Assembly: GCF_009882985.1 (NCBI RefSeq)
Contig: NZ_WTUZ01000015.1
Span: forward strand, 77,117-141,116
DNA from: Paenibacillus silvestris
GTDB lineage: Bacteria; Bacillota; Bacilli; Paenibacillales; NBRC-103111
Direction: 5' to 3'
Length of the DNA stretch: 64,000 nt
The notes below the pieces were generated by a model. That model ran no database searches. It worked only from the letters and a program-made list of their open reading frames with translations, and had not been told where the DNA came from. Positions 51,100 through 59,307 of this stretch are shown piece after piece (position 1 is the stretch's first letter; each line of letters opens with the position of its first letter). Made by a program: the position numbers and the translations under genes.

Positions 51100-53016
51100 G
51101 TGGGTCGAATTACGGTGAGTATATCTGTATCTGTAGACAACTTGAACTTGGAAAACGTAAAAGCAGCGCTGTTAGCTGCGCCAAACAACCATACGCAGCT
51201 GCTGTTTCCAGAGGAAACGCCCCTGCAAGTGAAGACGCGCTTGCTGCAAGGCAAGGAGAGCAAGCAGCATATCAAGGAGATTCGAGAAGAAGGGGACAAG
51301 CTTCTGGAGGAAACGATGCCGGAGTTGACGCATTCTTTGTTTCGATTATTCTCTACAACAGGATCACGTAGGGAATATGAACTTGTGTATTTCCGACGCC
51401 GGAATCGATTAACGACATTTGGCTTATTAGCTTGGTTAGATGGGGCAGATAGCCCATATATGGATGCGCTTTCTGATACGATTGGGTCCATTTTGGATGA
51501 ATATACATGGTGTTTACCAGCGCATATCTTGCATGGCCCAGAGATGCGGTCCGCCGCTGAGGAGCAATATGCGGCGGAAGGGCTCGTGAACCGCTCCGCG
51601 GAAGCGTTCACGATTGATCTCTTCGCGGCGGAAACAGCCTTCGCGCTCAGCGAAATCAGCGCGCTGCTCGGTGCCGCGCTGCCGGGGCTTCTCCGCGTAC
51701 GCATCCGCGAAGAAGTGCTGCGCCGCATTCTGCGGCCCTTTGTGACGCAGGCTCCCAGCCACTGGGAGACCGCGACTCACAACTGGGCCTCCGTCTGCGG
51801 AGGCTCCATTGCCGCTGCAGCGATCTACACGCTGCAGGACGCAGACGAGCTCGCCGCGGTGCTGGTGCGAGCTTTTCCCGCGCTCGCTTCGTACCTCAGC
51901 GGCTTCGAAGAAGACGGAGCATGTACCGAAGGGTACATGTATTGGCAGTACGGCTTCGGCTACTTCACCTATGCCGCGGATTTGATCTTGCGGCGTACGG
52001 GAGGCGCCGTCAATTGGTTCCAAGCGGACAAGGTGCAGCAGATTGCCTTATTCCAGCAGAAAACCTTCCTCCACGGGAGGAAGGTTGTGAACTTCTCCGA
52101 CTCGCAAGGGGAGGCGGGGATTTTTATGGGATTAAGCGGCTATTTGAAGCAGCTTTATCCTGAGATGGAGCATCCTGAGCTAGCGCTGCGCGCAGGCTTT
52201 CGAGACGACCACTGCAGCAGATGGGCTCCTGCGTTAAGGAATTTGCTCTGGTCCGAAGAGGACGCCCAGGGAAGCGCTTGGCAAACTGCGGCCTATTATT
52301 TGCCGGATGCGCAGTGGCTGGTTTCGAGGCAGCTTCAAGAGCAAGGCGCTTATGTTTTCGCGGCCAAAGGCGGACATAATAATGAACCGCATAATCATAA
52401 TGATATCGGACATTTCATCCTGTATGCACAAGGCGAAACGCTGCTCCCGGATCTGGGGAGTGGGCAATATTCGCGGAAATATTTTGGGCCGGAACGTTAT
52501 GAAATCTTGTGCAACGGCTCGCAGAGTCACTCTGTTCCAATCATTGACGGGTTGTATCAAGCAGCTGGGGCGGAGCATCGGGCAGAAGTCCGGACGTTCA
52601 GCAGCAATGAGGAGCAGGATGTTTTCGCATTAGAAATATCAAGCGCTTATGGCACAGACAAGCTAACTGAGCTTGTGAGGCGATTCATTTGGAGCAAAAC
52701 AGAGCCGCCAACATTAGAGGTGACAGACAACTACGAGTTTGCCCAAGCACCAACAGCGGTTGTGGAACGCTTCATGGCATGGCATCGTCCGTTGCAAGCA
52801 GAGGATGGGCGGATTCTAATAGCGGCATCGCCCGAAGCGAAGGTCTTCCTTGCTTATGATCATGACCTGTTTGATTGGGAAGTAAAGGCACTTGATCATG
52901 TGAATCATTCGGATCAGCCGCAAACGTGTTATGCGTTGGATTTTAAATTGAAGCCTGGTGTGCTGTCCGATTCCAACCTGCAAGTCCATGCGGCATTTAA
53001 ATTTGCGTTTCAATAA
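51100..53016 (+). CDS. Heparinase II/III-like polysaccharide lyase
   Basis: This 638-residue protein has an N-terminal alpha/alpha-toroid (about 30-330, including NWASVCGGSIAAAAIYTL and YMYWQYGFGYF) and a C-terminal beta-sandwich with the family signature KGGHNNEPHNHNDIGHFILYAQGE (about 422-445) and LCNGSQSHSVPIIDG. His and Tyr residues in these places serve in uronate beta-elimination. No signal peptide is present, so it should act on imported oligosaccharides in the cytoplasm. The start is GTG 51100, with GTG 51115 possible; no strong binding site is seen. A GH88 gene follows by 20 bases, which fits a lyase-hydrolase pair. The region 51550-51900 is notably GC-rich. Confidence 0.9.
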   Translation: MGRITVSISVSVDNLNLENVKAALLAAPNNHTQLLFPEETPLQVKTRLLQGKESKQHIKEIREEGDKLLEETMPELTHSLFRLFSTTGSRREYELVYFRRRNRLTTFGLLAWLDGADSPYMDALSDTIGSILDEYTWCLPAHILHGPEMRSAAEEQYAAEGLVNRSAEAFTIDLFAAETAFALSEISALLGAALPGLLRVRIREEVLRRILRPFVTQAPSHWETATHNWASVCGGSIAAAAIYTLQDADELAAVLVRAFPALASYLSGFEEDGACTEGYMYWQYGFGYFTYAADLILRRTGGAVNWFQADKVQQIALFQQKTFLHGRKVVNFSDSQGEAGIFMGLSGYLKQLYPEMEHPELALRAGFRDDHCSRWAPALRNLLWSEEDAQGSAWQTAAYYLPDAQWLVSRQLQEQGAYVFAAKGGHNNEPHNHNDIGHFILYAQGETLLPDLGSGQYSRKYFGPERYEILCNGSQSHSVPIIDGLYQAAGAEHRAEVRTFSSNEEQDVFALEISSAYGTDKLTELVRRFIWSKTEPPTLEVTDNYEFAQAPTAVVERFMAWHRPLQAEDGRILIAASPEAKVFLAYDHDLFDWEVKALDHVNHSDQPQTCYALDFKLKPGVLSDSNLQVHAAFKFAFQ

Positions 53017-53036
53017 ACAATTTAGGATGTGATCAT

Positions 53037-54164
53037 ATGAGTACTTCGTTAGATTGGGCTCAGGAAGCTTGGGCTCAGACGGTTCGCAAAGTAGCAAGAA
53101 CCAGCCAAAGAATCGGAGACCGCTTCCCGCATGCCAGCGTGAAAGGCGAGTACCAGCTGGAGCCTGCGTCTTGGTGGACCGCCGGCTTCTGGCCTGGACT
53201 GCTGTGGCTGTTGTACCGTGACACGCAAGATGAGCAGTCGAAGCTGCTGGCGGAGTCCTGTGAGGGGCAGCTCGATCAAGTCATTGCGGATTATTACCGC
53301 TTAGATCATGATATCGGCTTCATGTGGACGCTGACGAGCGTTGCGCGCTATAAGCTGCTCGGCGCGGAGGACTCCAAGCGCCGCGGCTTGCTCGCGGCGA
53401 ACCTGCTGGTTGCACGCTTCAACGTGCAGGGCAACTACATTCGCGCCTGGAACCCGTGGCGCGAAGGCGAAGACAATGCCGGCTGGGCCATCATCGATTG
53501 CATGATGAACCTGCCGCTGCTGCACTGGGCCTCCAAGGCGACGGGAGACCCGCGGTACAAGCATATCGCCATACGGCATGCCGATATGGCGGTAGAGCAC
53601 TTCATCCGCCCGGATGGTTCTGTGAACCATATCGTGATCTTCGATCCGCACACGGGCGAGAAGCTCGAAGTGAAGGGCGGACAGGGCTTCGCCCCTGACT
53701 CCGGCTGGTCGCGCGGCACGGCGTGGGCGATTTACGGCATGGCGCTCAGTCATCTCCATACGGGAGATGAGCGTTATCTGGATGCCGCCAAGCGCGCAGC
53801 GCATTTTTTCATAGCCAACTTGCCGGAGGATCATGTGCCGCACTGGGACTTCCGTTTGCCGGAGGGGGTCACGGCTTATCGCGATACGTCGGCAGGCGCT
53901 TGTGCGGCCTGCGGCTTGCTTCTGATCGCAGAGCAGGTTAGCGGCCAAGAAAGCAGCCTGTATCGTCAAGCAGGCGAACGCATCCTGCACTCGCTCTACA
54001 CGAACTATGGCGCCTGGGATTCGGAGACGGAGGAAGGACTCATTCTTCATGGGACGAGCCACTACCCGGAAGGCAAGAATGTGGATGTGCCGCTGATTTA
54101 CGGCGATTATTACTTTGTTGAAGGTTTATCCCGGCTATTGGGGCATGGGGAATTGTTCTGGTAG
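53037..54164 (+). CDS. Glycoside hydrolase family 88 (unsaturated glucuronyl hydrolase)
   Basis: This 375-residue cytoplasmic enzyme has an (alpha/alpha)6 barrel. The catalytic aspartates are likely in DHDIGF (about 90-95) and WAIIDCMMNL (Asp about 154), matching the two-Asp arrangement of known unsaturated glucuronyl hydrolases. SWWTAGFWPGLLWLLY and GWSRGTAWAIYG are further family markers. It removes the 4,5-unsaturated uronic acid left by lyases, which fits the upstream heparinase-like gene. The GC-rich third codon positions resemble its partner and differ from the PadR gene downstream. Confidence 0.94.
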   Translation: MSTSLDWAQEAWAQTVRKVARTSQRIGDRFPHASVKGEYQLEPASWWTAGFWPGLLWLLYRDTQDEQSKLLAESCEGQLDQVIADYYRLDHDIGFMWTLTSVARYKLLGAEDSKRRGLLAANLLVARFNVQGNYIRAWNPWREGEDNAGWAIIDCMMNLPLLHWASKATGDPRYKHIAIRHADMAVEHFIRPDGSVNHIVIFDPHTGEKLEVKGGQGFAPDSGWSRGTAWAIYGMALSHLHTGDERYLDAAKRAAHFFIANLPEDHVPHWDFRLPEGVTAYRDTSAGACAACGLLLIAEQVSGQESSLYRQAGERILHSLYTNYGAWDSETEEGLILHGTSHYPEGKNVDVPLIYGDYYFVEGLSRLLGHGELFW

Positions 54165-54174
54165 GAATTCGAAT

Positions 54175-54214
54175 AAGCTGTCTGAGGTCAGAGATGACGT
54201 TGGGCAGCTTTTTA
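54175..54214 (+). terminator. Intrinsic terminator
   Basis: AAGCTGTC pairs with GGGCAGCTT and T5 follows. It ends the lyase-GH88 operon. Confidence 0.7.
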
Positions 54215-54240
54215 TTATTCTTTTCATATATAGACACGAC

Positions 54241-54259
54241 ATATATCGGTATGATATAT
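54241..54259. promoter_or_regulatory. Palindromic operator before the padR-type gene
   Basis: ATATATC-GGTAT-GATATAT is a perfect inverted repeat 48 bases before the PadR start. AT-rich dyads of this kind are bound by PadR-type regulators; autoregulation is inferred. Confidence 0.6.
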
Positions 54260-54306
54260 TAACAATCGAAATATAAAATTCAATCATTTGTGGAGGAGAT
54301 TTCACC

Positions 54307-54852
54307 ATGAACAGTCAGGACGTCATTTTAGGCACATTAATGGATCGCTCGTTAACTGGCTATGAGATAAAACAATTATTCGAAACGTTATATTCCTATT
54401 TCTATAGCTCTAGTTACGGAACAATCTATCCCATGCTGCACCGAATGGAGAAAGATGAGCTGCTCACGAAGGAAAGCATCGTGCAGGACGGAAAGCCGAA
54501 CAAGAATGTGTACACCATCACAGAGAAAGGGAAGAAACAGTTCAACGAATACTTGCTCAGCCCGATTGAAGTGGAGAATGTGAAGTCGGATTTCCTGATG
54601 AGGCTATTTTTTGGCGAACATGTGGGTAATGACAAAGTCATTGAGTGGCTGGAGAAGGAACAGATTCACAACATGGAACAGTTAGATCAATTGAAAGATG
54701 TGTGTGCGTTATATAAGGATGAGATGAAGCCTTCGCAAGTCATTTGTATTCAGATTGGTATGAAGAATTATGAAGCTAAGTTAGAGATGATTACGGAAGG
54801 CCTAGTCCGGTTTAGAAATTTAGAACATTTAGAACAAGAGGAGAGGGATTAA
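54307..54852 (+). CDS. PadR-family transcriptional regulator
   Basis: This 181-residue protein has an N-terminal winged helix (about 5-85: ILGTLMDRSLTGYEIKQLFE, YGTIYPMLHRMEKDELL, YTITEKGKKQFNEYL) and a C-terminal Vir_C-type dimerisation helix bundle (about 95-175). GGAGGAG precedes the ATG. It is followed after one base by a multidrug MFS gene, the common regulator-transporter pairing. The upstream palindrome suggests it represses both genes until a drug or phenolic ligand binds. Confidence 0.94.
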   Translation: MNSQDVILGTLMDRSLTGYEIKQLFETLYSYFYSSSYGTIYPMLHRMEKDELLTKESIVQDGKPNKNVYTITEKGKKQFNEYLLSPIEVENVKSDFLMRLFFGEHVGNDKVIEWLEKEQIHNMEQLDQLKDVCALYKDEMKPSQVICIQIGMKNYEAKLEMITEGLVRFRNLEHLEQEERD

Positions 54853-54853
54853 T

Positions 54854-56377
54854 ATGAATGGTTCAGGTTCAAATAAGAAGTTGATTATTTTAGCCATGGC
54901 GTTAGGGTTATTGATGTCATCGCTGGATAATACAATCGTGGCATCCTGCATTAGCAAGCTAAGCGAGGATTTCAACGTGTTTGATAAAATCAGCTGGGTG
55001 TTTACCGCGTATATGCTGGCGGCAACGAGTACCATGCTAGTGTTTGGAAAAATGTCGGATTTATTCGGCAGAAAAATGTTTTACCTGATCGGGATCGGCC
55101 TGTTTCTGCTTGGTTCGGCCTTATGCGGGATGGCGCAAAGCGTGGATCAGCTGATTCTGTTCAGGGTCATTCAGGGAATCGGTTCTGGCGCACTGCTGCC
55201 CATTAGTTTCACAATCATCTATACGATCTTTAACGATCCGAAGGATGCGGCCAAAATGTCGGGGGTTTTCGGGGCGATTTTCGGTCTTTCTTCCGTAGCT
55301 GGTCCACAGCTGGGAAGTTTCATTGCCGAGCATCTGGGTTGGAGATGGAATTTCTACATTAACGTGCCGATTGGCTTGGCTTCTATGCTCGTTCTGATCA
55401 TTGCGTTGAAAGAGACACGCTCGGAACGTAAGCCGAAAATTGATTATCTTGGCACCGTATTTCTCATTATCACAACCGTTTCGCTTATGCTGGCGCTGGA
55501 ATGGGGCGGGAAAGATTACGCTTGGAGTTCCTGGCAGGAAATTGGATTGTTCGCTGTATCGGTGATTTTCGCCGTCTTATTTATCTTGGTTGAAAAGAGA
55601 GCGGCCGAGCCGGTTCTTCCACTCAGCATTTTCAAGAACAAAATGGTGCTCGGAACCAGCATCATCGTCTTCTGTCAAGGTGTGCTGATGTTCTCTGCTA
55701 TCACCTATCTGCCTATTTTTTCCGTCGCGGTGCTTGGCCACACCAACTCTAATGGCGTGTTGACGCCGATGATGGCTTCCCTTATTTGCGGTGCTGTTCT
55801 TTTTGGCTTTTTGCAATCCAAATTCGCCTTCCGTCCGCTGCTGCTGGTTAGTATGACGATGACGATCGTTGTTGCGTTGCTGCTGACAAAAGTTGGCCCT
55901 ACCGCTTCAAGCGGGTACATGATTGCTCTTATGATTCTGCTTGGTTTTGGGGCAGTAGGACCGTTAATGAGCGTTGCGCAGAGTGCTATTGCTGCAAATG
56001 TTGACCCCAAATACATGGGCGTCAGCTCCTCGATCGTTGGCTTCTGGCGCAGCATTGGGGGAATCATGGGCGCTTCGATTATGTCCACGATCGTCAATAA
56101 TAATTTGGGCCATCTGATCGCAGACGGCGCGGCTAAAGCGGGCATTCCCGCTGACAAAATCAGCACCTTGGCCAATCCCGAGCTGCTTATGCACGCAGGC
56201 GGAACGATTCCGCCGGAAATCCGTCAGTTCCTTCAAGGTGCCTTGGCCACAGCAATTAATCACGGGTTCATCCTCAGCATTTGCGTAGGTATTATCGGTT
56301 TCATTACCGCAATGTTCGTGGGTTCAAGCAGGCTTGAAGCTGCGAAGCGGCAAGAGGCCAGTGCTGTTCATGTGTAA
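54854..56377 (+). CDS. MFS multidrug transporter, DHA2 (EmrB/QacA) family
   Basis: This 507-residue protein has fourteen predicted helices. The DHA2 markers are LLMSSLDNTIVASCISKLSEDF in helix 1, GKMSDLFGRKMFYLIG in loop 2/3, QGIGSGALLPISFTIIYTIF and GPQLGSFIAEHLGWRWNFYINVPIGL (motif C). It exports cationic or amphiphilic drugs by proton antiport; substrates are unknown. GAGGAGAGG precedes the ATG, partly inside the PadR gene. Confidence 0.95.
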   Translation: MNGSGSNKKLIILAMALGLLMSSLDNTIVASCISKLSEDFNVFDKISWVFTAYMLAATSTMLVFGKMSDLFGRKMFYLIGIGLFLLGSALCGMAQSVDQLILFRVIQGIGSGALLPISFTIIYTIFNDPKDAAKMSGVFGAIFGLSSVAGPQLGSFIAEHLGWRWNFYINVPIGLASMLVLIIALKETRSERKPKIDYLGTVFLIITTVSLMLALEWGGKDYAWSSWQEIGLFAVSVIFAVLFILVEKRAAEPVLPLSIFKNKMVLGTSIIVFCQGVLMFSAITYLPIFSVAVLGHTNSNGVLTPMMASLICGAVLFGFLQSKFAFRPLLLVSMTMTIVVALLLTKVGPTASSGYMIALMILLGFGAVGPLMSVAQSAIAANVDPKYMGVSSSIVGFWRSIGGIMGASIMSTIVNNNLGHLIADGAAKAGIPADKISTLANPELLMHAGGTIPPEIRQFLQGALATAINHGFILSICVGIIGFITAMFVGSSRLEAAKRQEASAVHV

Positions 56378-56417
56378 AAGACGCCGCGGCTCACTCGCTT
56401 AGGTGAACAGTAAGTAA

Positions 56418-56467
56418 AAGAGCTGTCAGCTTGGAGCAGATAATCTGCTTGGGATGGCAGCTTTTTT
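56418..56467 (+). terminator. Intrinsic terminator
   Basis: AAGAGCTGTCA pairs with TGGCAGCTTTT, with an inner AGCAGA-TAA-TCTGCT stem, and T6 follows. Confidence 0.85.
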
Positions 56468-56526
56468 GATTGGTGGTTACTTGGCGTCAGGTGAGGAGGG
56501 GGTAATGAGGGATGGGTGATGGGGGG

Positions 56527-56561
56527 TGAGTAGTGAGTAGTGAGTGGTGAGTGGTGAGTGA
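56527..56561. repeat. Heptanucleotide tandem repeat
   Basis: Five exact-length 7-base units: TGAGTAG twice, TGAGTGG twice and TGAGTGA. It lies in the non-coding stretch 56378-57120. The unit is not a multiple of three and is outside genes. Confidence 0.9.
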
Positions 56562-56596
56562 ATTGAGGGTTGAGAAAGCTTCAAAGTCACGGCTCA

Positions 56597-56726
56597 TTGG
56601 ATGAAATCCAACGAAAAGGCGATCTAACCGGCCAAAAAGCACTTTTTGTTGGATGAAATCCAACTGAATGCTCGATTTTGGTCTAAATTAGTGGGATTTT
56701 AAAGCATCTTATTGGAATTCATTCAA
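56597..56726. repeat. Partial intergenic repeat element F
   Basis: TTGGATGAAATCCAACKGAAW is present directly at 56597 and 56649 (52 bp apart), each containing a GTTGGAT/ATCCAAC-type stem, and one diverged inverted copy lies at about 56709-56726. A fourth copy expected near 56770 was not found. The spacing is as in elements A-E. Confidence 0.6.
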
Positions 56727-56788
56727 CGAAACGAGGGAGGGGAGAGTTCTTGAGAGCAGCTCCCCATTTGATGAGGTCAGAGTTAGTC

Positions 56789-56980
56789 TATGTTGCACTT
56801 TGTGCAACATAAATGAGGTTTCTACCATGTAAATCCGTTGTTCGTTGTAGAAAATATAATGATTTGAAACCAATAGGCCTTGAAACAGCCTCATTCAGCA
56901 CATATTGTTGCACAAAGTACAACATAGAGAAGAGCAGGAGCCTCTTGCAGCACATATTGTTGCACAAAGTACAACATAGA
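56789..56980. repeat. Cluster of three TGTTGCAC palindromes, two within a 33-bp direct repeat
   Basis: Copy 1 is a perfect palindrome, TATGTTGCAC-TTT-GTGCAACATA (56789-56811). Copies 2 and 3 are TGTTGCAC-AAA-GTACAACA inside an exact 33-bp direct repeat (56896-56928 and 56948-56980) 52 bp apart, with further similarity upstream (GCCTC). The rest of the stretch to 57120 is GC-rich with no supported gene. Confidence 0.85.
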
Positions 56981-57120
56981 ACCCGCCCGAGCGTGTTCCG
57001 CAAGGCCACTTTTCTCAAAGTTGCCACCGCCGCCCTTCCCTGCACCGCCCTACACCGCCGTGCGCCTCCCGGCACGCTGTGCTCGGTCACACGTCGGCTG
57101 TCAAACCCGCCACGCACCCG

Positions 57121-58131
57121 TTACTCTGCCGTTCGCCATCCGGCCAACAGCTTCTCATGCTGCTCGGCAGCCAGATCGAAGCGATATGTGGCAAGCAGAT
57201 TCTCCAGCTTCACTGGGGCAAGCAGCGGGTTCACCGGAATATCCGGTGCCACAGGAAAGGAGAACGCGGTGTTCATATAATCCGTCTGCACATCATGGGA
57301 TAGCATGAAATCAACGAGCTTCTTAGCAGCGGCAGTGTTGTTGCCGCCCTTCAGAATCGACACAGCTCCGATCTCCCAGCCGGCTTGCGGCGGGATGAAG
57401 GACGAGATGTTGTAGCCTGAGTTTTTGAACCGCAGCTGATCGCTCAAGAAGGAGACGGCCGCAGCCATCTCGCCTTCCGCCAAATGCTGTGCGCTGGTGT
57501 TGCCAGCGAACGTCATAGAGGCGCTCTGCTTCTTCAGCGCCTGCATCAGAGCGATCGCATCGCTGTCCCCCCGCTGCTGGGCAAGCGATGCGAGCAGCGT
57601 ATAGCCGGTTCCCGACGTCTCAGGATCGGGAATCTCGATCTTGCCCTTGAGCTCGGGGCGCAGCAGATCCTCGTACCGCTGCGGCAGCGGCAGACCCTTC
57701 AGCTGGGGGTCTTGCTGCCAGACGGTTTGATTCACGCCAATGGCAAGCGCGCCCATATACATGCCAGTCCAGTAGCCGTCGGCATCCTTATATTTAGCTG
57801 GAATGCTGCTAGCCGCTGCAGGGGAGTAGCGAATGGATTTGCTTTTGTTTTTGAGCTGCTCATGCAGATCGGCAGGGCCGCCGAGTACCACGTCGATCCC
57901 GGTTTTACCCAGCGTCAGCAGATGGTAACTGGCTTCGCCGCTCGACATCCGGATGATATCGTAGGGCTGATCCGTTTTCTCCTTAAATGTTTCGAGCAAA
58001 ATCCGCCCCGCATCTTCCTGGAAGATCACATACACTTTGAGCGGTTGGTTGCTTTTCTTCTCCCCTATGAAGCGAAAACCAAAGAAAATTCCAATCGCTG
58101 CAAGGAGCACGAGCAAACCTTTTTTCCACAT
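57121..58131 (-). CDS. ABC transporter substrate-binding protein, membrane-anchored (paralogue 2)
   Basis: I start at ATG 58131 (MWKKGLLVLLAAIGIFFGFRF), with CAGGAGGG upstream. The 336-residue product has an N-terminal membrane anchor without lipobox and a type II binding fold: VYVIFQEDAGRILLETFKEKTDQPYDIIRMSSGEA, VVLGGPADLHEQL, IEIPDPETSGTGYTLLASLAQ and FPVAPDIPVNP near the end. It resembles Fe(III) (FbpA/AfuA) or 2-aminoethylphosphonate binding proteins. It is a diverged copy of the binding protein at 61066 in the same operon, but a terminator-like hairpin (58156-58181) separates it from the ATPase gene. Confidence 0.88.
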   Translation of the reverse strand: MWKKGLLVLLAAIGIFFGFRFIGEKKSNQPLKVYVIFQEDAGRILLETFKEKTDQPYDIIRMSSGEASYHLLTLGKTGIDVVLGGPADLHEQLKNKSKSIRYSPAAASSIPAKYKDADGYWTGMYMGALAIGVNQTVWQQDPQLKGLPLPQRYEDLLRPELKGKIEIPDPETSGTGYTLLASLAQQRGDSDAIALMQALKKQSASMTFAGNTSAQHLAEGEMAAAVSFLSDQLRFKNSGYNISSFIPPQAGWEIGAVSILKGGNNTAAAKKLVDFMLSHDVQTDYMNTAFSFPVAPDIPVNPLLAPVKLENLLATYRFDLAAEQHEKLLAGWRTAE

Positions 58132-58155
58132 GATGCAAATCCCTCCTGAACAGCC

Positions 58156-58181
58156 AAAAAAGGAAACCAAAGTTCCCTTTT
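58156..58181 (-). terminator. Terminator-like hairpin between ATPase and second binding protein
   Basis: On the minus strand AAAAGGGAAC pairs with GGTTTCCTTTT-type sequence (one G-T pair, loop of four) and T6 follows. Read-through or a separate promoter would be needed for the last gene. Confidence 0.7.
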
Positions 58182-58209
58182 CAGCCTAGCTGCTAGTTGT
58201 ATTTATGTC

Positions 58210-59292
58210 CTATTCACTAATCTTCATTAAATGAATTTTGTCATCCCCGGTATGAATCGTGACGTTTCCTTCAAATCGGGTTAACCCGATGTCATACGCA
58301 TCGACAATCCATTCTTTCATATTATCATCCAGAATGAAATATCGCTCTTTCTCACCTAGGAACATCGATGATTTCACGAAACCGCTAACGAGAAAGCTAC
58401 CTGCCTCCGGCGCATTTATCCGCATGGATTCAGGGCGGATGCTAAGCAGCACCTTTTCGCCTGGTGCCAGAACTTCATCTGTCGTCACGCTGGCTGTTCG
58501 GCCACTCGTGCCGTAATCCACTATGGCTGTACCATTCGCTGCTTTGCGAACAGTAGCATCAACGAAATTGGTTGTACCAATAAAATCGGCCACATAAGGC
58601 GTACGGGGCTTGTAGTAGATTTCATGCGGCGTACCGTACTGGTCAATTGCTCCTTTATTAAAAACAACGATGGAATCGGACATCGACAAAGCTTCGAGCT
58701 GGTCATGAGTAACGTAGATGACGGTTAGTCCAAGCTCTTGTTGAATGGTGCGCAGCTCCACGCGGACTTCTTCACGCAGCTTCGCATCCAAATTACTGAG
58801 CGGCTCATCCAGCAGGATGATCGGGGAGTTCATGACCAGAGCACGGGCCATCGCAACGCGCTGCTGCTGACCGCCGGACATCTCGTGCGGGTAGCGTTCC
58901 TCTAGGCCCGTCAGCTTCACTTTGGCCATCGCCGTCTTCACGCGATCTTGGACTTCCGCCTCAGGGCGCTTCTGGATATCCAGCCCGTACGCGACATTAT
59001 CGAACACGGTCATGTGAGGGAACAAAGCGTACTCTTGGAACACCATCGGTGTGCCGCGTTTGTAGGGAGGTAGATCATTGACGAGTTGGCCGTCGATTTT
59101 GATTTCACCCTCATCTATGGTATAAAAGCCTGCAATGGAGCGCAGCAGCGTCGTTTTTCCGCATCCGCTCGGTCCAAGGAAGGTAATGAATTTCCCTCGT
59201 TCGATCTGTAAATCAATCTGTTTGAGAACGTGGTTGCTGCCGAACACCTTACTAACATTTTTCAAATCCAATAAAATATGTGAACTCATCAT
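58210..59292 (-). CDS. ABC transporter ATP-binding protein (Fe3+/phosphonate type)
   Basis: This 360-residue ATPase has Walker A GPSGCGKTT (about 39-47), Q-loop FQEYALFPHMT, signature [15 protein letters not shown], Walker B IILLDEPLSNLDAKLR and a C-terminal TOBE region (about 250-355), the CysA/PotA/FbpC layout of importers that pair with type II binding proteins. It follows the fused permease gene by 15 bases. Confidence 0.94.
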   Translation of the reverse strand: MMSSHILLDLKNVSKVFGSNHVLKQIDLQIERGKFITFLGPSGCGKTTLLRSIAGFYTIDEGEIKIDGQLVNDLPPYKRGTPMVFQEYALFPHMTVFDNVAYGLDIQKRPEAEVQDRVKTAMAKVKLTGLEERYPHEMSGGQQQRVAMARALVMNSPIILLDEPLSNLDAKLREEVRVELRTIQQELGLTVIYVTHDQLEALSMSDSIVVFNKGAIDQYGTPHEIYYKPRTPYVADFIGTTNFVDATVRKAANGTAIVDYGTSGRTASVTTDEVLAPGEKVLLSIRPESMRINAPEAGSFLVSGFVKSSMFLGEKERYFILDDNMKEWIVDAYDIGLTRFEGNVTIHTGDDKIHLMKISE

Positions 59293-59307
59293 TTCTCACT
59301 CCTTAAC

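Noticed and set aside
56813..57280. 155-codon plus-strand open frame in the repeat-rich gap
   Set aside because: It runs through palindromes and direct repeats, is rich in Arg, Cys and Ser, has no binding site and overlaps the 3' end of the binding-protein gene.
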